The translations under genes were made by a program, and so were the position numbers. The notes below the pieces were generated by a model. It was not told the origin of the DNA, searched no databases, and saw nothing but the letters and a program-made list of their open reading frames with translations. From positions 1,392,226-1,456,225 of the forward strand of contig JBCAYL010000001.1 in NCBI GenBank assembly GCA_038533575.1: a stretch of 64,000 nucleotides of DNA, given 5' to 3'. This DNA is from Pseudomonadota bacterium (GTDB taxonomy: Bacteria; Pseudomonadota; Alphaproteobacteria; Rhodobacterales; Rhodobacteraceae). Within the stretch, counting starts at the first letter, position 1, and the number at the start of each line of letters is the position of its first letter. Positions 17,682-26,499 of this stretch are shown piece after piece.

Positions 17682-19148
17682 CTAGAGCGCTTCCATGATC
17701 GCGCGGTAGGCCTGCACCAACCGCGCCATGTCGGCCACGCCCACGCGCTCGTTGTCGCCATGGAGGCGCGGCACATCCGAAGGGCCGAAGAGCATCGGGA
17801 TGAAGCGGTAGGCATCCTCGGCCATCGCCCCGTAATGGCGCACATCGGTGGCCGCGATCGTGAGCCCGGGAACCACGATCACCTCGCCATAGACTGCCTC
17901 CGTCGCCGCCCGGAGCGCCGCGTATCCGGCCGTGTCCGCCGAGGAGACGGCGGAGGCTTCCCGGCCCGCGCCGCGCGGCTCGACGCGGATCCGCGGATCA
18001 TCGATCACGGCCTCCACGTGGGCGATGACGCTCTCCACCGTGTCGCGCGGATGCACCCGGAAATTGACCGTGGCCACGGCCTCGCCGGCCAGCACGTTTT
18101 CCTGCGGCGAGGCGCGCAGCATCGTGGGCGCTGTCGTCGTCCGGAGGAGCGCGTTCGTCGTGGCGGCTTTGGAAAGCTCGGCCTCGAGGAGGCCCGCCGT
18201 GAGCCACTGATTGGCGAATAGCACCCGGTTGACGCCGCCGAAGGCCGGGGCGAAGCCATCGAAGAACTCCTTCGTGACGTCCTCGAGCCCGCCGGGCACA
18301 GGCTCGGCCTCGAGCGCGGCCACGGCCCGGGCGAGGATCCCCACCGCCGTCTCGGGCGGCGGCAGCGAGGAATGCCCGCTCTGGCCCGTGGCCACGAGAT
18401 CGAGCGTCACGGCCCCCTTCTCGGCCACGTTGATCGAGGCCACCGGCGCGGGCAGACCGGGCAGGACGTCGTCGAAGATGAAGGAGCCCTCGTCGAGCAT
18501 CCACGCGAAGCGCACGCCGCGCGCCGCCAGCATCTCCGTCGCCGCCGCGGCGCCGAGGCGCCCGCCCACCTCCTCGTCCTCGCCGAAGATGAACCACACG
18601 TCGCGGGCAGGCCGTGCGCCCGACGCGATCATGGCCTCCGCGGCTTCGAGCAGCGCGATGACAGATTGCTTGTCGTCGAGCGCGCCGCGGCCCCAGACAA
18701 AGCCGTCCCGGATCTCCCCGGCCCACGGGTCCACGTCCCAGTTCGCCAGTGTCTCCGGCGGGACGGGCACAACATCGTAATGCCCGGTGAAGAGCACCGG
18801 CGGGAGGCACGCGTCTGCCCCCGGCCAGCGGTAGATGGGCGTCCGGTTGACGAATTCGAGCTCCATGGCGCCGTGCACGCCGGGATAGGCCTCCGGCAGC
18901 CAGGCGAGGAAGGCGTCGTAGGGCGCGTAATCGACGGCGCTATAATCGGGGCGGGAGACCGTTCGGAAGCGCAGCGCTTCGCTGAGCCGCCCGGCGATGG
19001 CATCTGCGTCCACCTCGGCCACCGCCACCTCGGGCAGCCCCTCCGGCGCGGGCGGGAGCCGGTAGAGGAGCGTGTTGACCCCCATCACGACGACGAGCGT
19101 CACGATGAGCACCCCGATCACGCCCAATCCCATCAATATCCGCCGCAT
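17682..19148 (-). CDS. M20 family metallopeptidase with N-terminal membrane anchor
   Basis: A 488-residue zinc peptidase of the carboxypeptidase S/PM20D1 type. Residues 7-28 form one membrane helix or uncleaved signal, so the enzyme is probably periplasmic. Metal and catalytic motifs are TGHYDVVPV (His/Asp), WGRGALDDKQ (bridging Asp), FGEDEEVGG (catalytic and ligand Glu), LDEGSF and the late RLHGDNERV (His). Relatives cleave or form N-acyl amino acids or dipeptides; the substrate here is unknown. It is divergent from gatB. Confidence 0.88.
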   Translation of the reverse strand: MRRILMGLGVIGVLIVTLVVVMGVNTLLYRLPPAPEGLPEVAVAEVDADAIAGRLSEALRFRTVSRPDYSAVDYAPYDAFLAWLPEAYPGVHGAMELEFVNRTPIYRWPGADACLPPVLFTGHYDVVPVPPETLANWDVDPWAGEIRDGFVWGRGALDDKQSVIALLEAAEAMIASGARPARDVWFIFGEDEEVGGRLGAAAATEMLAARGVRFAWMLDEGSFIFDDVLPGLPAPVASINVAEKGAVTLDLVATGQSGHSSLPPPETAVGILARAVAALEAEPVPGGLEDVTKEFFDGFAPAFGGVNRVLFANQWLTAGLLEAELSKAATTNALLRTTTAPTMLRASPQENVLAGEAVATVNFRVHPRDTVESVIAHVEAVIDDPRIRVEPRGAGREASAVSSADTAGYAALRAATEAVYGEVIVVPGLTIAATDVRHYGAMAEDAYRFIPMLFGPSDVPRLHGDNERVGVADMARLVQAYRAIMEAL

Positions 19149-19207
19149 GACATGCCTCCCCGCCTCGAGCTACCCGGGAGGTTAGGCGGCAGGGCCCTGG
19201 CGACCAA

Positions 19208-19228
19208 GCGCTGACCTTGCGTCAGCGC
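19208..19228. promoter_or_regulatory. Perfect inverted repeat between M20 peptidase and gatB
   Basis: GCGCTGAC-CTTGC-GTCAGCGC, 8-bp arms with a 5-nt spacer, in the 221-bp divergent region, 60 nt upstream of the M20 start. It could be an operator or an RNA hairpin; no regulator family is evident. Confidence 0.35.
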
Positions 19229-19369
19229 CCAGGAGTGCAGCCCTGCCCCGCCCAAGGTCCCGCCAAGAGTTCCGCCGATGGCCCCGTCCAGGGCCGGGTC
19301 CAAAGGCGGCTTGAGCGTCCCCCGCGCTGGCGCTACACCGCGCGGGTCACAGCCGCCGTGGAGACCGCC

Positions 19370-20872
19370 ATGCTCGACATCACACCGCCCAAGCCGCGCA
19401 CCATCCAGGGCGCCAAGCAGGACTGGGAGCTCGTGATCGGGATGGAGGTCCACGCCCAGGTCGCCACGAATGCCAAGCTCTTCTCCGGCGCCTCGACGCA
19501 ATTCGGCGCGGAGCCCAATTCCAACGTGGCCTTCGTCGACGCGGGCATGCCCGGGATGCTGCCCGTCATCAACGAGGAATGCGTGGCGCAGGCGGTGCGC
19601 ACGGGGCTCGGGCTCAAGGCGGACATCCATTTGAAAAGCGCCTTCGACCGGAAGAATTACTTCTATCCCGACCTGCCGCAGGGCTACCAGATCTCCCAGC
19701 TCTATGAGCCCATCGTGGGCGAGGGCGAGGTGCTCGTGGAACTGGGCGACGGCACCGCGCGCCTCGTGCGGATCGAGCGCATCCATCTCGAGCAGGACGC
19801 GGGCAAATCGATCCACGACATGGACCCGCACATGTCCTACGTGGATCTCAACCGCACGGGTGTGGCGCTCATGGAGATCGTCTCCCGCCCCGATATCCGC
19901 GGGCCGGAGGAAGCGGCGGCCTACGTGGCCAAGCTCCGCCAGATCATGCGCTATCTCGGCACCTGCGACGGCAACATGCAAAACGGGAACCTGCGCGCGG
20001 ACGTCAACGTCTCCATCTGCAGCCCCGGCGCCTACGAGAAGTACCGCGAGAGCGGCGATTTCAGCCACCTCGGCACGCGCTGCGAGATTAAGAACATGAA
20101 CTCCATGCGCTTCATCCAGCAGGCGATCGAGTACGAGGCGCGCCGGCAGATCGCGCTCGTGGAGGACGGCAAGGAAGTGGTGCAGGAGACGCGCCTCTTC
20201 GACACGGTGAAGGGTGAGACGCGGTCCATGCGCTCGAAAGAGGAGGCCCATGACTACCGCTACTTCCCCTGCCCCGACCTCCTGCCCCTCGAGATCGAGC
20301 AGGGCTGGGTCGATGATATCGCGGCCCACCTGCCGGAGCTGCCCGACGCCAAGAAGGCGCGCTTCATCGCCGATTTCGGGCTGAGCGATTACGACGCCGC
20401 CGTCCTCACGGCAGAGACCGACGCTGCGGCCTTCTTCGAGAACGTGGCCGAAATCGACGGGAAACTCGCCGCGAACTGGGTCATCAACGATCTCTTCGGT
20501 CGCCTCAAGAAGGACGACAAGGACCTCTCCGAGAGCCCCGTGAGCCCCGATCAGCTCAAAGGCATCATCGGCCTCATCAAGCGCGGCGACATCTCCGGCA
20601 AGATCGCAAAGGACCTATTCGAGATCGTCTACACCGAGGGCGGCGACCCCGCAGAGATCGTGGAGGCGCGCGGCATGCGCCAGGTCACCGATACCGGCGC
20701 CATTGAGACGGCCGTGGACGAGATCATCGCCGCCAATCCCGCGCAGGTGGAAAAGGCAAAGTCGAACCCGAAGCTCGCCGGCTGGTTCGTGGGCCAGGTG
20801 ATGAAGGCCACGGGCGGCAAGGCCAACCCGGCCGCTGTGAACCAGATCGTGAAAGCCAAGCTCGGCCTCTAG
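19370..20872 (+). CDS. gatB: Aspartyl/glutamyl-tRNA(Asn/Gln) amidotransferase subunit B
   Basis: A 500-residue kinase-like subunit of GatCAB, which converts Glu-tRNA(Gln) (and Asp-tRNA(Asn)) to the amide form with glutamine-derived ammonia. Signature blocks are [29 protein letters not shown], the HLEQDAGK and [14 protein letters not shown] segments, and [13 protein letters not shown]; the C-terminal YqeY-like tail that binds tRNA runs from about 350 to LGL. The ATG at 19370 with GGAGA upstream fits the family start. gatA and gatC are not in the window. Confidence 0.97.
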   Translation: MLDITPPKPRTIQGAKQDWELVIGMEVHAQVATNAKLFSGASTQFGAEPNSNVAFVDAGMPGMLPVINEECVAQAVRTGLGLKADIHLKSAFDRKNYFYPDLPQGYQISQLYEPIVGEGEVLVELGDGTARLVRIERIHLEQDAGKSIHDMDPHMSYVDLNRTGVALMEIVSRPDIRGPEEAAAYVAKLRQIMRYLGTCDGNMQNGNLRADVNVSICSPGAYEKYRESGDFSHLGTRCEIKNMNSMRFIQQAIEYEARRQIALVEDGKEVVQETRLFDTVKGETRSMRSKEEAHDYRYFPCPDLLPLEIEQGWVDDIAAHLPELPDAKKARFIADFGLSDYDAAVLTAETDAAAFFENVAEIDGKLAANWVINDLFGRLKKDDKDLSESPVSPDQLKGIIGLIKRGDISGKIAKDLFEIVYTEGGDPAEIVEARGMRQVTDTGAIETAVDEIIAANPAQVEKAKSNPKLAGWFVGQVMKATGGKANPAAVNQIVKAKLGL

Positions 20873-20947
20873 GTCGGCGCGTCGGGACAGGGCATTCGCG
20901 CGGAGACACGGCGGGAGTCACTGTGAGCAGATGCTCGGAAGGCGCGC

Positions 20948-21205
20948 CTAGGTGCGGATGTCGATGGCCAGCGCGTGGATGCGATCCATGACCTCGGGGC
21001 CGAGCGCGGCGTAGATGGCGCGGTGTTGCTGGACGCGGCTCTTGCCCGCGAGCGCGGCGGCGGAAATCGTCAATCTGAAATGGCTCTCGCCGCCTTCCTG
21101 AAATCCCGCATGCCCGCGATGCGCCTCGCTTTCATCAATGATTTCAAGGGCCTCAGGGGATAGCTCTGCGCGGAGCTTCGCGTCCATCGTCTCAATCATC
21201 CCCAT
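20948..21205 (-). CDS. BolA family protein
   Basis: An 85-residue BolA-fold protein. The core is ESEAHRGHAGFQEGGESHFRL, then SRVQQHRAIYAALG and IHALAIDI; the conserved His in QQHRAIY is the one that shares an Fe-S cluster with monothiol glutaredoxins. It probably works in Fe-S or morphology regulation. The ATG at 21205 has GAGG 12 nt upstream; a TTG at 21229 and an ATG at 21199 are alternatives. It is divergent from the J-domain gene, a pairing common in alphaproteobacteria. Confidence 0.88.
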   Translation of the reverse strand: MGMIETMDAKLRAELSPEALEIIDESEAHRGHAGFQEGGESHFRLTISAAALAGKSRVQQHRAIYAALGPEVMDRIHALAIDIRT

Positions 21206-21279
21206 CTTTTTCGCCCTCGGCCCTTTCAACTCAGCGCCGAAACCTTAAACTCGCAAAGCCGAGTCGGAAAGGAGCTCCC

Positions 21280-21906
21280 ATGTCCAAGGACGATCCCTTT
21301 GGCTTCGACATGTCCGTGTCGTCCGCGAAGAAGAAGAACTCTCGCGGGCGCAGGGGGATGTCGGGCGCGTTCGAGACGTCCACACGGGTCTGCGACAAGC
21401 CCGGCTGCAACGAGCGCGGCCTCTACCGCGCGCCGAAAAGCCCTGACAATCCAGATGATTACTGGTGGTTCTGCAAGGAGCACGTGCGCGAGTACAACCT
21501 GAAATGGAACGCGTTCGACGGCTCCTCGGAGCAGGATTACATGGACCAGGTCGACAAGGACCGCGTCTGGGAGCGGGAGACCAAACCCTTCAAGCAATCC
21601 GCCGAGGAGCGTGCCTGGGCCCGGCTCGGGATCGACGACGCCCACCAGGTGCTGGGCTCCAACGCCACGCGCAATCCCGGCAAATCCGCCACCGGCTCCC
21701 GCCGCCTGCCTGCCACCGAGCGGCGCGCGGTGGAGATCCTCGAAGTGAAGGACAACGCCACGAAGGCCGAGGTGCGCAAAGCCTACAAGGCCCTCATCAA
21801 GGTGCTCCATCCCGACATGAACGGCGGCGATCGCAGCCAGGAAGAGCAGCTTTCAGAGGTGGTCTGGGCCTGGGATCAGATCAAGGACAGCCGGAACTTC
21901 AAGTAG
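21280..21906 (+). CDS. J-domain (DnaJ-like) protein
   Basis: A 208-residue protein whose C-terminal 60 residues are a J-domain: AVEILEVKDNATKAEVRKAY, KALIKVLHPDMNGG with the HPD tripeptide that stimulates DnaK ATPase. The N-terminal half has a conserved CDKPGCNERGLYRAPKS, WWFCKEHVREYN zinc-like segment seen in the alphaproteobacterial J-proteins encoded beside cobS. AAAGGAG precedes the ATG. Its 3' end overlaps the convergent membrane protein gene by 8 bp. Confidence 0.9.
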   Translation: MSKDDPFGFDMSVSSAKKKNSRGRRGMSGAFETSTRVCDKPGCNERGLYRAPKSPDNPDDYWWFCKEHVREYNLKWNAFDGSSEQDYMDQVDKDRVWERETKPFKQSAEERAWARLGIDDAHQVLGSNATRNPGKSATGSRRLPATERRAVEILEVKDNATKAEVRKAYKALIKVLHPDMNGGDRSQEEQLSEVVWAWDQIKDSRNFK

Positions 21907-22375
21907 CGTCGATCCGGGGGACGTAGCGAAAAAGCGTCTCTTGTTCAGCGAGATAGCTCCGGCGCGCCTTGTGCATGCCGTAGAGCGACGCGATCCATGG
22001 CAAGACGTACCATGGCTTCGTCGCCGCGGTCATAAGGACGAGCCAGGGGCCAAACATCGTCCCGAAGATCGGCAGCACGATCGTGCCCGCGATGATGCCG
22101 AGAAGCGCCGTCGCAAGCACGCCGCCCGCGATGGCGCTGAGCACGCCGCGGGTCCCCTCCCGGCCCAGGCGGTCGCGCACGAGAATCGCGCTTCCGAGCC
22201 CGCCGAAGAACGACGCGCCCACCGACATCATCCCGCCGATCTCGGGCCCGACGATCTCCACCATGCCCTGCAGCCCGCCCAGCGCCACATAGCCGAGCAG
22301 GCCGCCGGCGCAGGCGCACCCAACGAGGGCCCCCAAAATCAGACGTTCAGCGGGGCTTGGCAGCGTGACTTGCAT
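21899..22375 (-). CDS. Small membrane protein of unknown function
   Basis: A 158-residue protein with about four hydrophobic segments (roughly 11-33, 44-68, 78-105 and 108-130) and a short charged C-terminal tail. I do not recognise a family. The start is doubtful: the ATG at 22375 has no Shine-Dalgarno and sits two bases after the T-run of a terminator-like hairpin. Translation may start at an internal codon, or the message may be controlled by that hairpin. Confidence 0.6.
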   Translation of the reverse strand: MQVTLPSPAERLILGALVGCACAGGLLGYVALGGLQGMVEIVGPEIGGMMSVGASFFGGLGSAILVRDRLGREGTRGVLSAIAGGVLATALLGIIAGTIVLPIFGTMFGPWLVLMTAATKPWYVLPWIASLYGMHKARRSYLAEQETLFRYVPRIDAT

Positions 22376-22377
22376 GG

Positions 22378-22411
22378 AAAAAAGATACTCCGACGTTCGT
22401 TGGCGTCGGAG
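22378..22411 (-). terminator. Rho-independent terminator downstream of msrB
   Basis: On the minus strand CTCCGACG and CGTCGGAG pair into a perfect 8-bp stem with an 8-nt loop, followed by TATCTTTTTT. It ends the msrB transcript about 40 nt after its stop. The T-run ends just before the ATG of the next gene, so it could also act as an attenuator for that gene. Confidence 0.75.
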
Positions 22412-22451
22412 CTATTGTCGGCTTGCGTCAAAACTTCGGCGAATTGAGGCC

Positions 22452-22919
22452 TTAAGCGGCCCGAAACAGTAAGGCCACACCATTGAGACAATGGCGTTTT
22501 CCGGTGGGTGCCGGGCCGTCGTTGAAGATGTGTCCGAGATGGCTTCCACAGCGCCGACAATGGCACTCTGTGCGGGCGCGGAAGAGCTTCCTGTCGATCT
22601 TGGTGCCTATTGCATTGGGCAGCGATTCCCAGAAGCTGGGCCAGCCCGTGCCGCTGTCGTACTTGGCCTCGCTGGCGTAGATCGGGAGCTCGCAGCCCTT
22701 GCAGAGATAGGTGCCGGGGGCAAAGTTCTTGTCGAGCGGGGAGGAGAACGGACGCTCCGTGGCCTCCTCGCGCAGCACGCGATATTCGAAATTCGTCAGG
22801 CGCGCGCGCCATTCCGCCTCGGTGCGGGTGATCTCGAAGGGGCCGTCGGCCGCGCGGACAGGCAAGGCTGCGAATGCGGCGGCGGAGGCCATGAGGGTGC
22901 GGCGGGTCATGATCGACAT
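22452..22919 (-). CDS. msrB: Exported peptide-methionine (R)-S-oxide reductase
   Basis: A 155-residue MsrB that reduces the R-epimer of methionine sulfoxide in proteins. The nucleophile is Cys144 in RHCLNGVAL; zinc cysteines are Cys73/76 (CKGC) and Cys121/124 (CRRC). Unlike cytosolic MsrB it starts with MTRRTLMASAAAFAALPVRA, a signal peptide with a paired arginine that looks Tat-type and has an AxA-like cleavage site near residue 23, so it should act in the periplasm. The ATG at 22919 follows AAAGGATGAACG. It is the last gene of the sigma/anti-sigma/fasciclin block, fitting an envelope oxidative-stress role. Confidence 0.93.
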   Translation of the reverse strand: MSIMTRRTLMASAAAFAALPVRAADGPFEITRTEAEWRARLTNFEYRVLREEATERPFSSPLDKNFAPGTYLCKGCELPIYASEAKYDSGTGWPSFWESLPNAIGTKIDRKLFRARTECHCRRCGSHLGHIFNDGPAPTGKRHCLNGVALLFRAA

Positions 22920-22984
22920 CGTTCATCCTTTCAGTCGCGCGGCCCGGTTCTCCCGCCCGGGCCGCGCGCCCGGTGCGTTGACCG

Positions 22985-23554
22985 TTATTTCGGCAGCAGC
23001 ACCGTATCCACCACGTGAATGACGCCATTGGATTGATTGACGTCGGCGATGGTCACGCGCCCAGCCTGACCGCTTTCGTCAAAGATAAAGACATTCGAGC
23101 CCTTCACCTGAGCGGAAAGTGCATCACCTGACAAAGTGTTGAAGTGGAAGAAACCATCCGAGGACGCCCGCGCGCGGGACACGATCTCCGCCGCCGACAG
23201 ATCCCCGGCCACGACATGGGCCGTGAGCACCTTGGTGAGCATGTCCTTGTTCTCGGGCATCAGCAGCGACTCGACGGTGCCTTCGGGAAGCGCGGCGAAC
23301 GCCTCGTTCACCGGTGCGAATACCGTGAACGGCCCGGGTCCGCTCAGCGCCTCGACAAGGCCCGCGGCCTGCACGGCGGCGACGAGGGTGGTGTGATCGG
23401 CGGAGTTCACCGCGTTCTCCACGATGGTTTGGGTGTCAAACATCGCCGCGCCGCCCACCATCGGGTTCCCGTCGGCATCGGCATGGGCAGCCGCAATGGC
23501 CCCGCCCGCGATGAGGGAAAGGGCAGCGCCGAGGGCAAAAGATCTGAAAGTCAT
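22985..23554 (-). CDS. Secreted fasciclin (FAS1) domain protein
   Basis: A 189-residue protein with an N-terminal signal peptide (about 1-25, ending AIAAAHA) and one FAS1 domain: TIVENAVNSADHTTLVAAVQ, the H1 block GPFTVFAPVNEAFAAL, and the H2 region VIHVVDTVLLPK at the end. FAS1 domains mediate adhesion or protein contacts. AGGAG precedes the ATG at 23554. It lies between the RskA-like gene and msrB. In Mycobacterium the SigK/RskA pair controls FAS1 proteins (MPT70/MPT83), so this linkage supports the same regulation here. Confidence 0.92.
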   Translation of the reverse strand: MTFRSFALGAALSLIAGGAIAAAHADADGNPMVGGAAMFDTQTIVENAVNSADHTTLVAAVQAAGLVEALSGPGPFTVFAPVNEAFAALPEGTVESLLMPENKDMLTKVLTAHVVAGDLSAAEIVSRARASSDGFFHFNTLSGDALSAQVKGSNVFIFDESGQAGRVTIADVNQSNGVIHVVDTVLLPK

Positions 23555-23658
23555 GGTCGTCTCCTGTTGAGGCGCCATGGAAAGAGCTCCGGGACGCCGT
23601 GATGCCAGAAGTCACGGCGCGCAGAGACAAGAGTTTCAGGAAAGCGTCAGCAGATGCA

Positions 23659-24351
23659 TCACAGGAGCGTGAGTGGCCCAATGGCGAGCACGTCACCCGT
23701 GGGCGCACCGGTGGTGGAGCCGCCGGTGGGCTCGTCCGATACGGCGAGCACGGCGCCCACGAGCACGTCTGGCGACGCGCCGCTGAGATCAGCGATCGCG
23801 CGACCATCCGCGCCGAAAAGCCCAAGCGATACAGGCGCTTGATCGGGCAAGATCAACCAAAGCTCGTGGTCACGTCCCGCGCCAGGACTGCCAGAGAGGC
23901 GCGCCGCGACGAGCTCCCCCGAGGCGCTCTCGTAGCGCGCGCTCACGCTCACGCCCACCTCGCCCTCGAGGCTGGCCTCGAGCACCGTCTGATCGAGCGC
24001 CGGGATCACGTAATTCAGTGAAACGAACGCGACGGCTGCCGCGGCCGCCGCACCCACCAGCGCGCCGAAGCCCCAGCGGATGAGCGACGTGGTCGTGCTG
24101 GACTGCGCAAAGAGCTCTGCGTCGAGCGCGGCCTTCACGTTCGCGGGCGGCGGCACATCCTCGCCCTCAGCGAGGCCCACGAACTGCTCGCACCAATCCG
24201 CATAGAACGCGCGCAGCGCCGGGTCGCGCGCCATGCGCTCCTCGAACACGCGCGCCTCCTCGGCCTCGAGGAGGCCCAGCGCGTACTCGGCCGCGAGGGC
24301 GCGATCGTCGTCGCGCTCTCCGCCTTGTGTCTGGTCTGTCCCGTCGCTCAT
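23659..24351 (-). CDS. RskA-like anti-sigma factor
   Basis: A 230-residue single-pass membrane protein. The cytosolic N-terminal part (AAEYALGLLEAEEARVFEERM, LRAFYADWCEQF) is the sigma-binding region, a membrane helix lies at about 95-118, and the C-terminal part is the RskA periplasmic domain (SGSPGAGRDHELWLILPDQAPVSLG is a typical stretch). The start ATG overlaps the sigma stop as ATGA, so the two are made in fixed proportion. It should hold the ECF sigma factor inactive until an envelope signal triggers its proteolysis. Confidence 0.88.
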   Translation of the reverse strand: MSDGTDQTQGGERDDDRALAAEYALGLLEAEEARVFEERMARDPALRAFYADWCEQFVGLAEGEDVPPPANVKAALDAELFAQSSTTTSLIRWGFGALVGAAAAAAVAFVSLNYVIPALDQTVLEASLEGEVGVSVSARYESASGELVAARLSGSPGAGRDHELWLILPDQAPVSLGLFGADGRAIADLSGASPDVLVGAVLAVSDEPTGGSTTGAPTGDVLAIGPLTLL

Positions 24352-24908
24352 CGCGTCAGGCACTCCTTCAAGCTCATCAGCGCGCGCCTGAGCCAGGTGC
24401 GCATGGTGTTCAACGGCACGTCAAAGCGCGTGGCAAGCTCCTGATAGGTGTCCCCTATCATGTAGGCTCTCGCCACGGCCTCGGCGCGATCGGCGGGCAG
24501 CTCTCCCAGGCAGGCCCGCAATTTCTCTCCCTCCGACGACGCGAGCGCCGCCTGTTCCGGCGTGGGGCCGCCATCGGCGATACGCTCGAGCACGTCTTCG
24601 CCCACGGTCGCCCCCGCTCCGCCCGCCGCCGCCTTGCGCGCGCGCAGGCGGTCGATGGCCAAGTTGCGCGTGACGGTGATGAGCCAGGTCATGGGGCTCA
24701 ACCCGTTGGCGCGGTAGCGGTCCGCCCGCTCCCAGATCCGGAGATAGGCGTCCTGCAAGGCTTCCTCGGCCTGCTGGCGGTCATTCAAGATACGGAGGCA
24801 CACGCCGAAAAGTTTCGCCGAGGTCGCGCTATATAGAAGGTCGAAGGCCGCGCGCTCCCGGAGCGCCATGCGCGCGAGGTAGCTTTCGATGTCGTCGCGC
24901 GTGGTCAT
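24348..24908 (-). CDS. ECF sigma factor, SigK-like
   Basis: A 186-residue sigma-70 family factor. Region 2 is AAFDLLYSATSAKLFGVCLR through MTWLITVTRNLAIDRLRARK; region 4 is LPADRAEAVARAYMIGDTYQ, ELATRFDVPLNTMRTWLRRA. Together with the RskA-like partner it belongs to the SigK-type ECF group. The ATG at 24908 is used because the upstream frame lies over the sulfatase 3' end. Only 43 bp separate it from the upstream sulfatase stop, so it may be read from the sulfatase promoter. The target promoter motif is not evident. Confidence 0.9.
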   Translation of the reverse strand: MTTRDDIESYLARMALRERAAFDLLYSATSAKLFGVCLRILNDRQQAEEALQDAYLRIWERADRYRANGLSPMTWLITVTRNLAIDRLRARKAAAGGAGATVGEDVLERIADGGPTPEQAALASSEGEKLRACLGELPADRAEAVARAYMIGDTYQELATRFDVPLNTMRTWLRRALMSLKECLTR

Positions 24909-24951
24909 GGGCCCGTGTCTAGCGGCGCGTCCGCCCCCGTGCAACGCAAGC

Positions 24952-26337
24952 CTAGGCGCGTCTGGAGGATGGCAGATCGGCCGCTGTCCTCGGTGCCGCG
25001 GCAGAGGGGAGAAGCGCAATCAGGGCCTCGGCCTCCGGTGGCAGCGCCTGGTCCTCGAGCTTGGCGTCCCCCCTCAGGAGGGTTCTCTTTTCGAGGGGAT
25101 CCACGCGGTGATCATAGAGCTCTCCCGTGCCGTCGCAGTAGCGGATCAGGCGATGCGTGCCAGAGCGCACGGAGTGAGAAACCCGCGCTTTCTCAGGGGC
25201 TTTCTTGAGCGGCACCCGAAACGAGGAAAGCGCGTGGCCGCGGCCCTCGGCCCCCTCGAGCAGAGGCCAGAGGCTTTGGCCGTCGAGCGGGTGCGGCGCG
25301 TCTCCTCCGAGCAGCTCAAGGAGCGTGGGATAGATGTCGAGGAGCGAGACGGGCTCCGTCACCCGGCCCACGGGCACCCCCGGCCCGGCCATCATCAGCG
25401 GCACGCGGAGCGCGCGTTCCCAAAGCGAGAACTTGCGGAAGGCGAGCTTCTCTCCGAACTGCCAGCCGTGGTCGGACCAGAGCAGGATCAGCGTCGTCTC
25501 GCTGAGCCCGGAGGCATCCAGATGATCGAGGAGCCGGCCCACAAGATGGTCCGCATAAGCCACGCAGGCGAGGTAGGCCCGCACGAAAGCCCCGTACTCC
25601 GATGTGCGGGAGAGCATGCGCCCGGTCCAGCGCCGGGCCATGGCATTGGCGTGCTGAGGCAGTTGATCGAGCTCGCTCTCATCCTCGATGTCGAAGGCTC
25701 GGTTCCCGAGCCCGGGGGGACCGCGCGGGTCCTCCGGGATGCGGTCGAAGAAGCGTTTGGGCGCGATGAACGGCAGGTGCGGCCGGTAGATGCCGTGGGC
25801 CCAGAACTGCCGGTCCGCCCCGGGCGTCATCTCTCCGATCATGGCATCGACGAGCCGGTCATCATCGAGCCTCGCCCGCGCGCAGGGGCCGAAATCATCG
25901 GGCGGCTTCAGATTGCCGTCCTTCACAGCGCGCGACATGGCCGGAAAGCGCTCGGGACGACGGGGATGGGCCACGTCCCAGTCGGCCCAGTCCTGCCCCG
26001 ACGCGCCGGTGTGATAGACCTTTCCCGCCATGGCCGTCCGCCAGCCCGCCGCGCGCGCACGGCCCGCGATGGAAAGCCGCTGCCCCGGCGGGAAGGCCAT
26101 CGCCCAGCTTTCGTCGTTGGAATAGACGCCCGTGCGCCAGGGCCCCTGCCCGAAGAGCGTGGCCGTCCGCGAGGGGGAACAGGCCGGCGAGGCCGCGTAA
26201 GCCTGATCGAAACACGTGCCGCGCGCGGCGAGGCGCGCCATGTTCGGGGTGGAGGCATCCGGGTGCCCGCCCAGCGGCGTTATCCAGTCGTTGAGGTCCT
26301 CGACCGACAAGAGAAGAATATTGCGAATTTCGCGCAC
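24952..26337 (-). CDS. Sulfatase (formylglycine type)
   Basis: A 461-residue alkaline-phosphatase-superfamily sulfatase. The modified Cys53 lies in CSPSR (the CxPxR formylglycine motif), early metal residues in SVEDLNDW, and the second metal site in LWSDHGWQFGEK. The iduronate-2-sulfatase-like sequence around LNDWITPLGG suggests a carbohydrate sulfate substrate, but this is not certain. No signal peptide is visible, so it is probably cytosolic. No formylglycine-generating enzyme or transporter lies beside it. It is the first gene of the minus-strand block and divergent from cobS. Confidence 0.9.
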   Translation of the reverse strand: MREIRNILLLSVEDLNDWITPLGGHPDASTPNMARLAARGTCFDQAYAASPACSPSRTATLFGQGPWRTGVYSNDESWAMAFPPGQRLSIAGRARAAGWRTAMAGKVYHTGASGQDWADWDVAHPRRPERFPAMSRAVKDGNLKPPDDFGPCARARLDDDRLVDAMIGEMTPGADRQFWAHGIYRPHLPFIAPKRFFDRIPEDPRGPPGLGNRAFDIEDESELDQLPQHANAMARRWTGRMLSRTSEYGAFVRAYLACVAYADHLVGRLLDHLDASGLSETTLILLWSDHGWQFGEKLAFRKFSLWERALRVPLMMAGPGVPVGRVTEPVSLLDIYPTLLELLGGDAPHPLDGQSLWPLLEGAEGRGHALSSFRVPLKKAPEKARVSHSVRSGTHRLIRYCDGTGELYDHRVDPLEKRTLLRGDAKLEDQALPPEAEALIALLPSAAAPRTAADLPSSRRA

Positions 26338-26499
26338 GCGGTGCGGCCTCTCTGGGCGGTCTGCTATGATGAGCTATAAAAAGGCCAATGGCGCGGTGAC
26401 ACAAGCGACGCGTCTCAGAAGCGGGCATGCGGCCCTTGCTCCCGGTTTCGGAATGGGGCAGGCAGACACGACTGCGCCAAGACACGAAGGATTTTCCCC

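Noticed and set aside
23595-23619. CGCCGTGA/TCACGGCG hairpin between the RskA-like and fasciclin genes as a terminator
   Set aside because: No T-tract follows on either strand; it may be an operator or RNA stem but nothing further supports it.
26338-26499. Possible cobalamin riboswitch ahead of cobS
   Set aside because: No B12 box or matching stems were found, and the 162-bp gap is too short once the divergent sulfatase start is counted.
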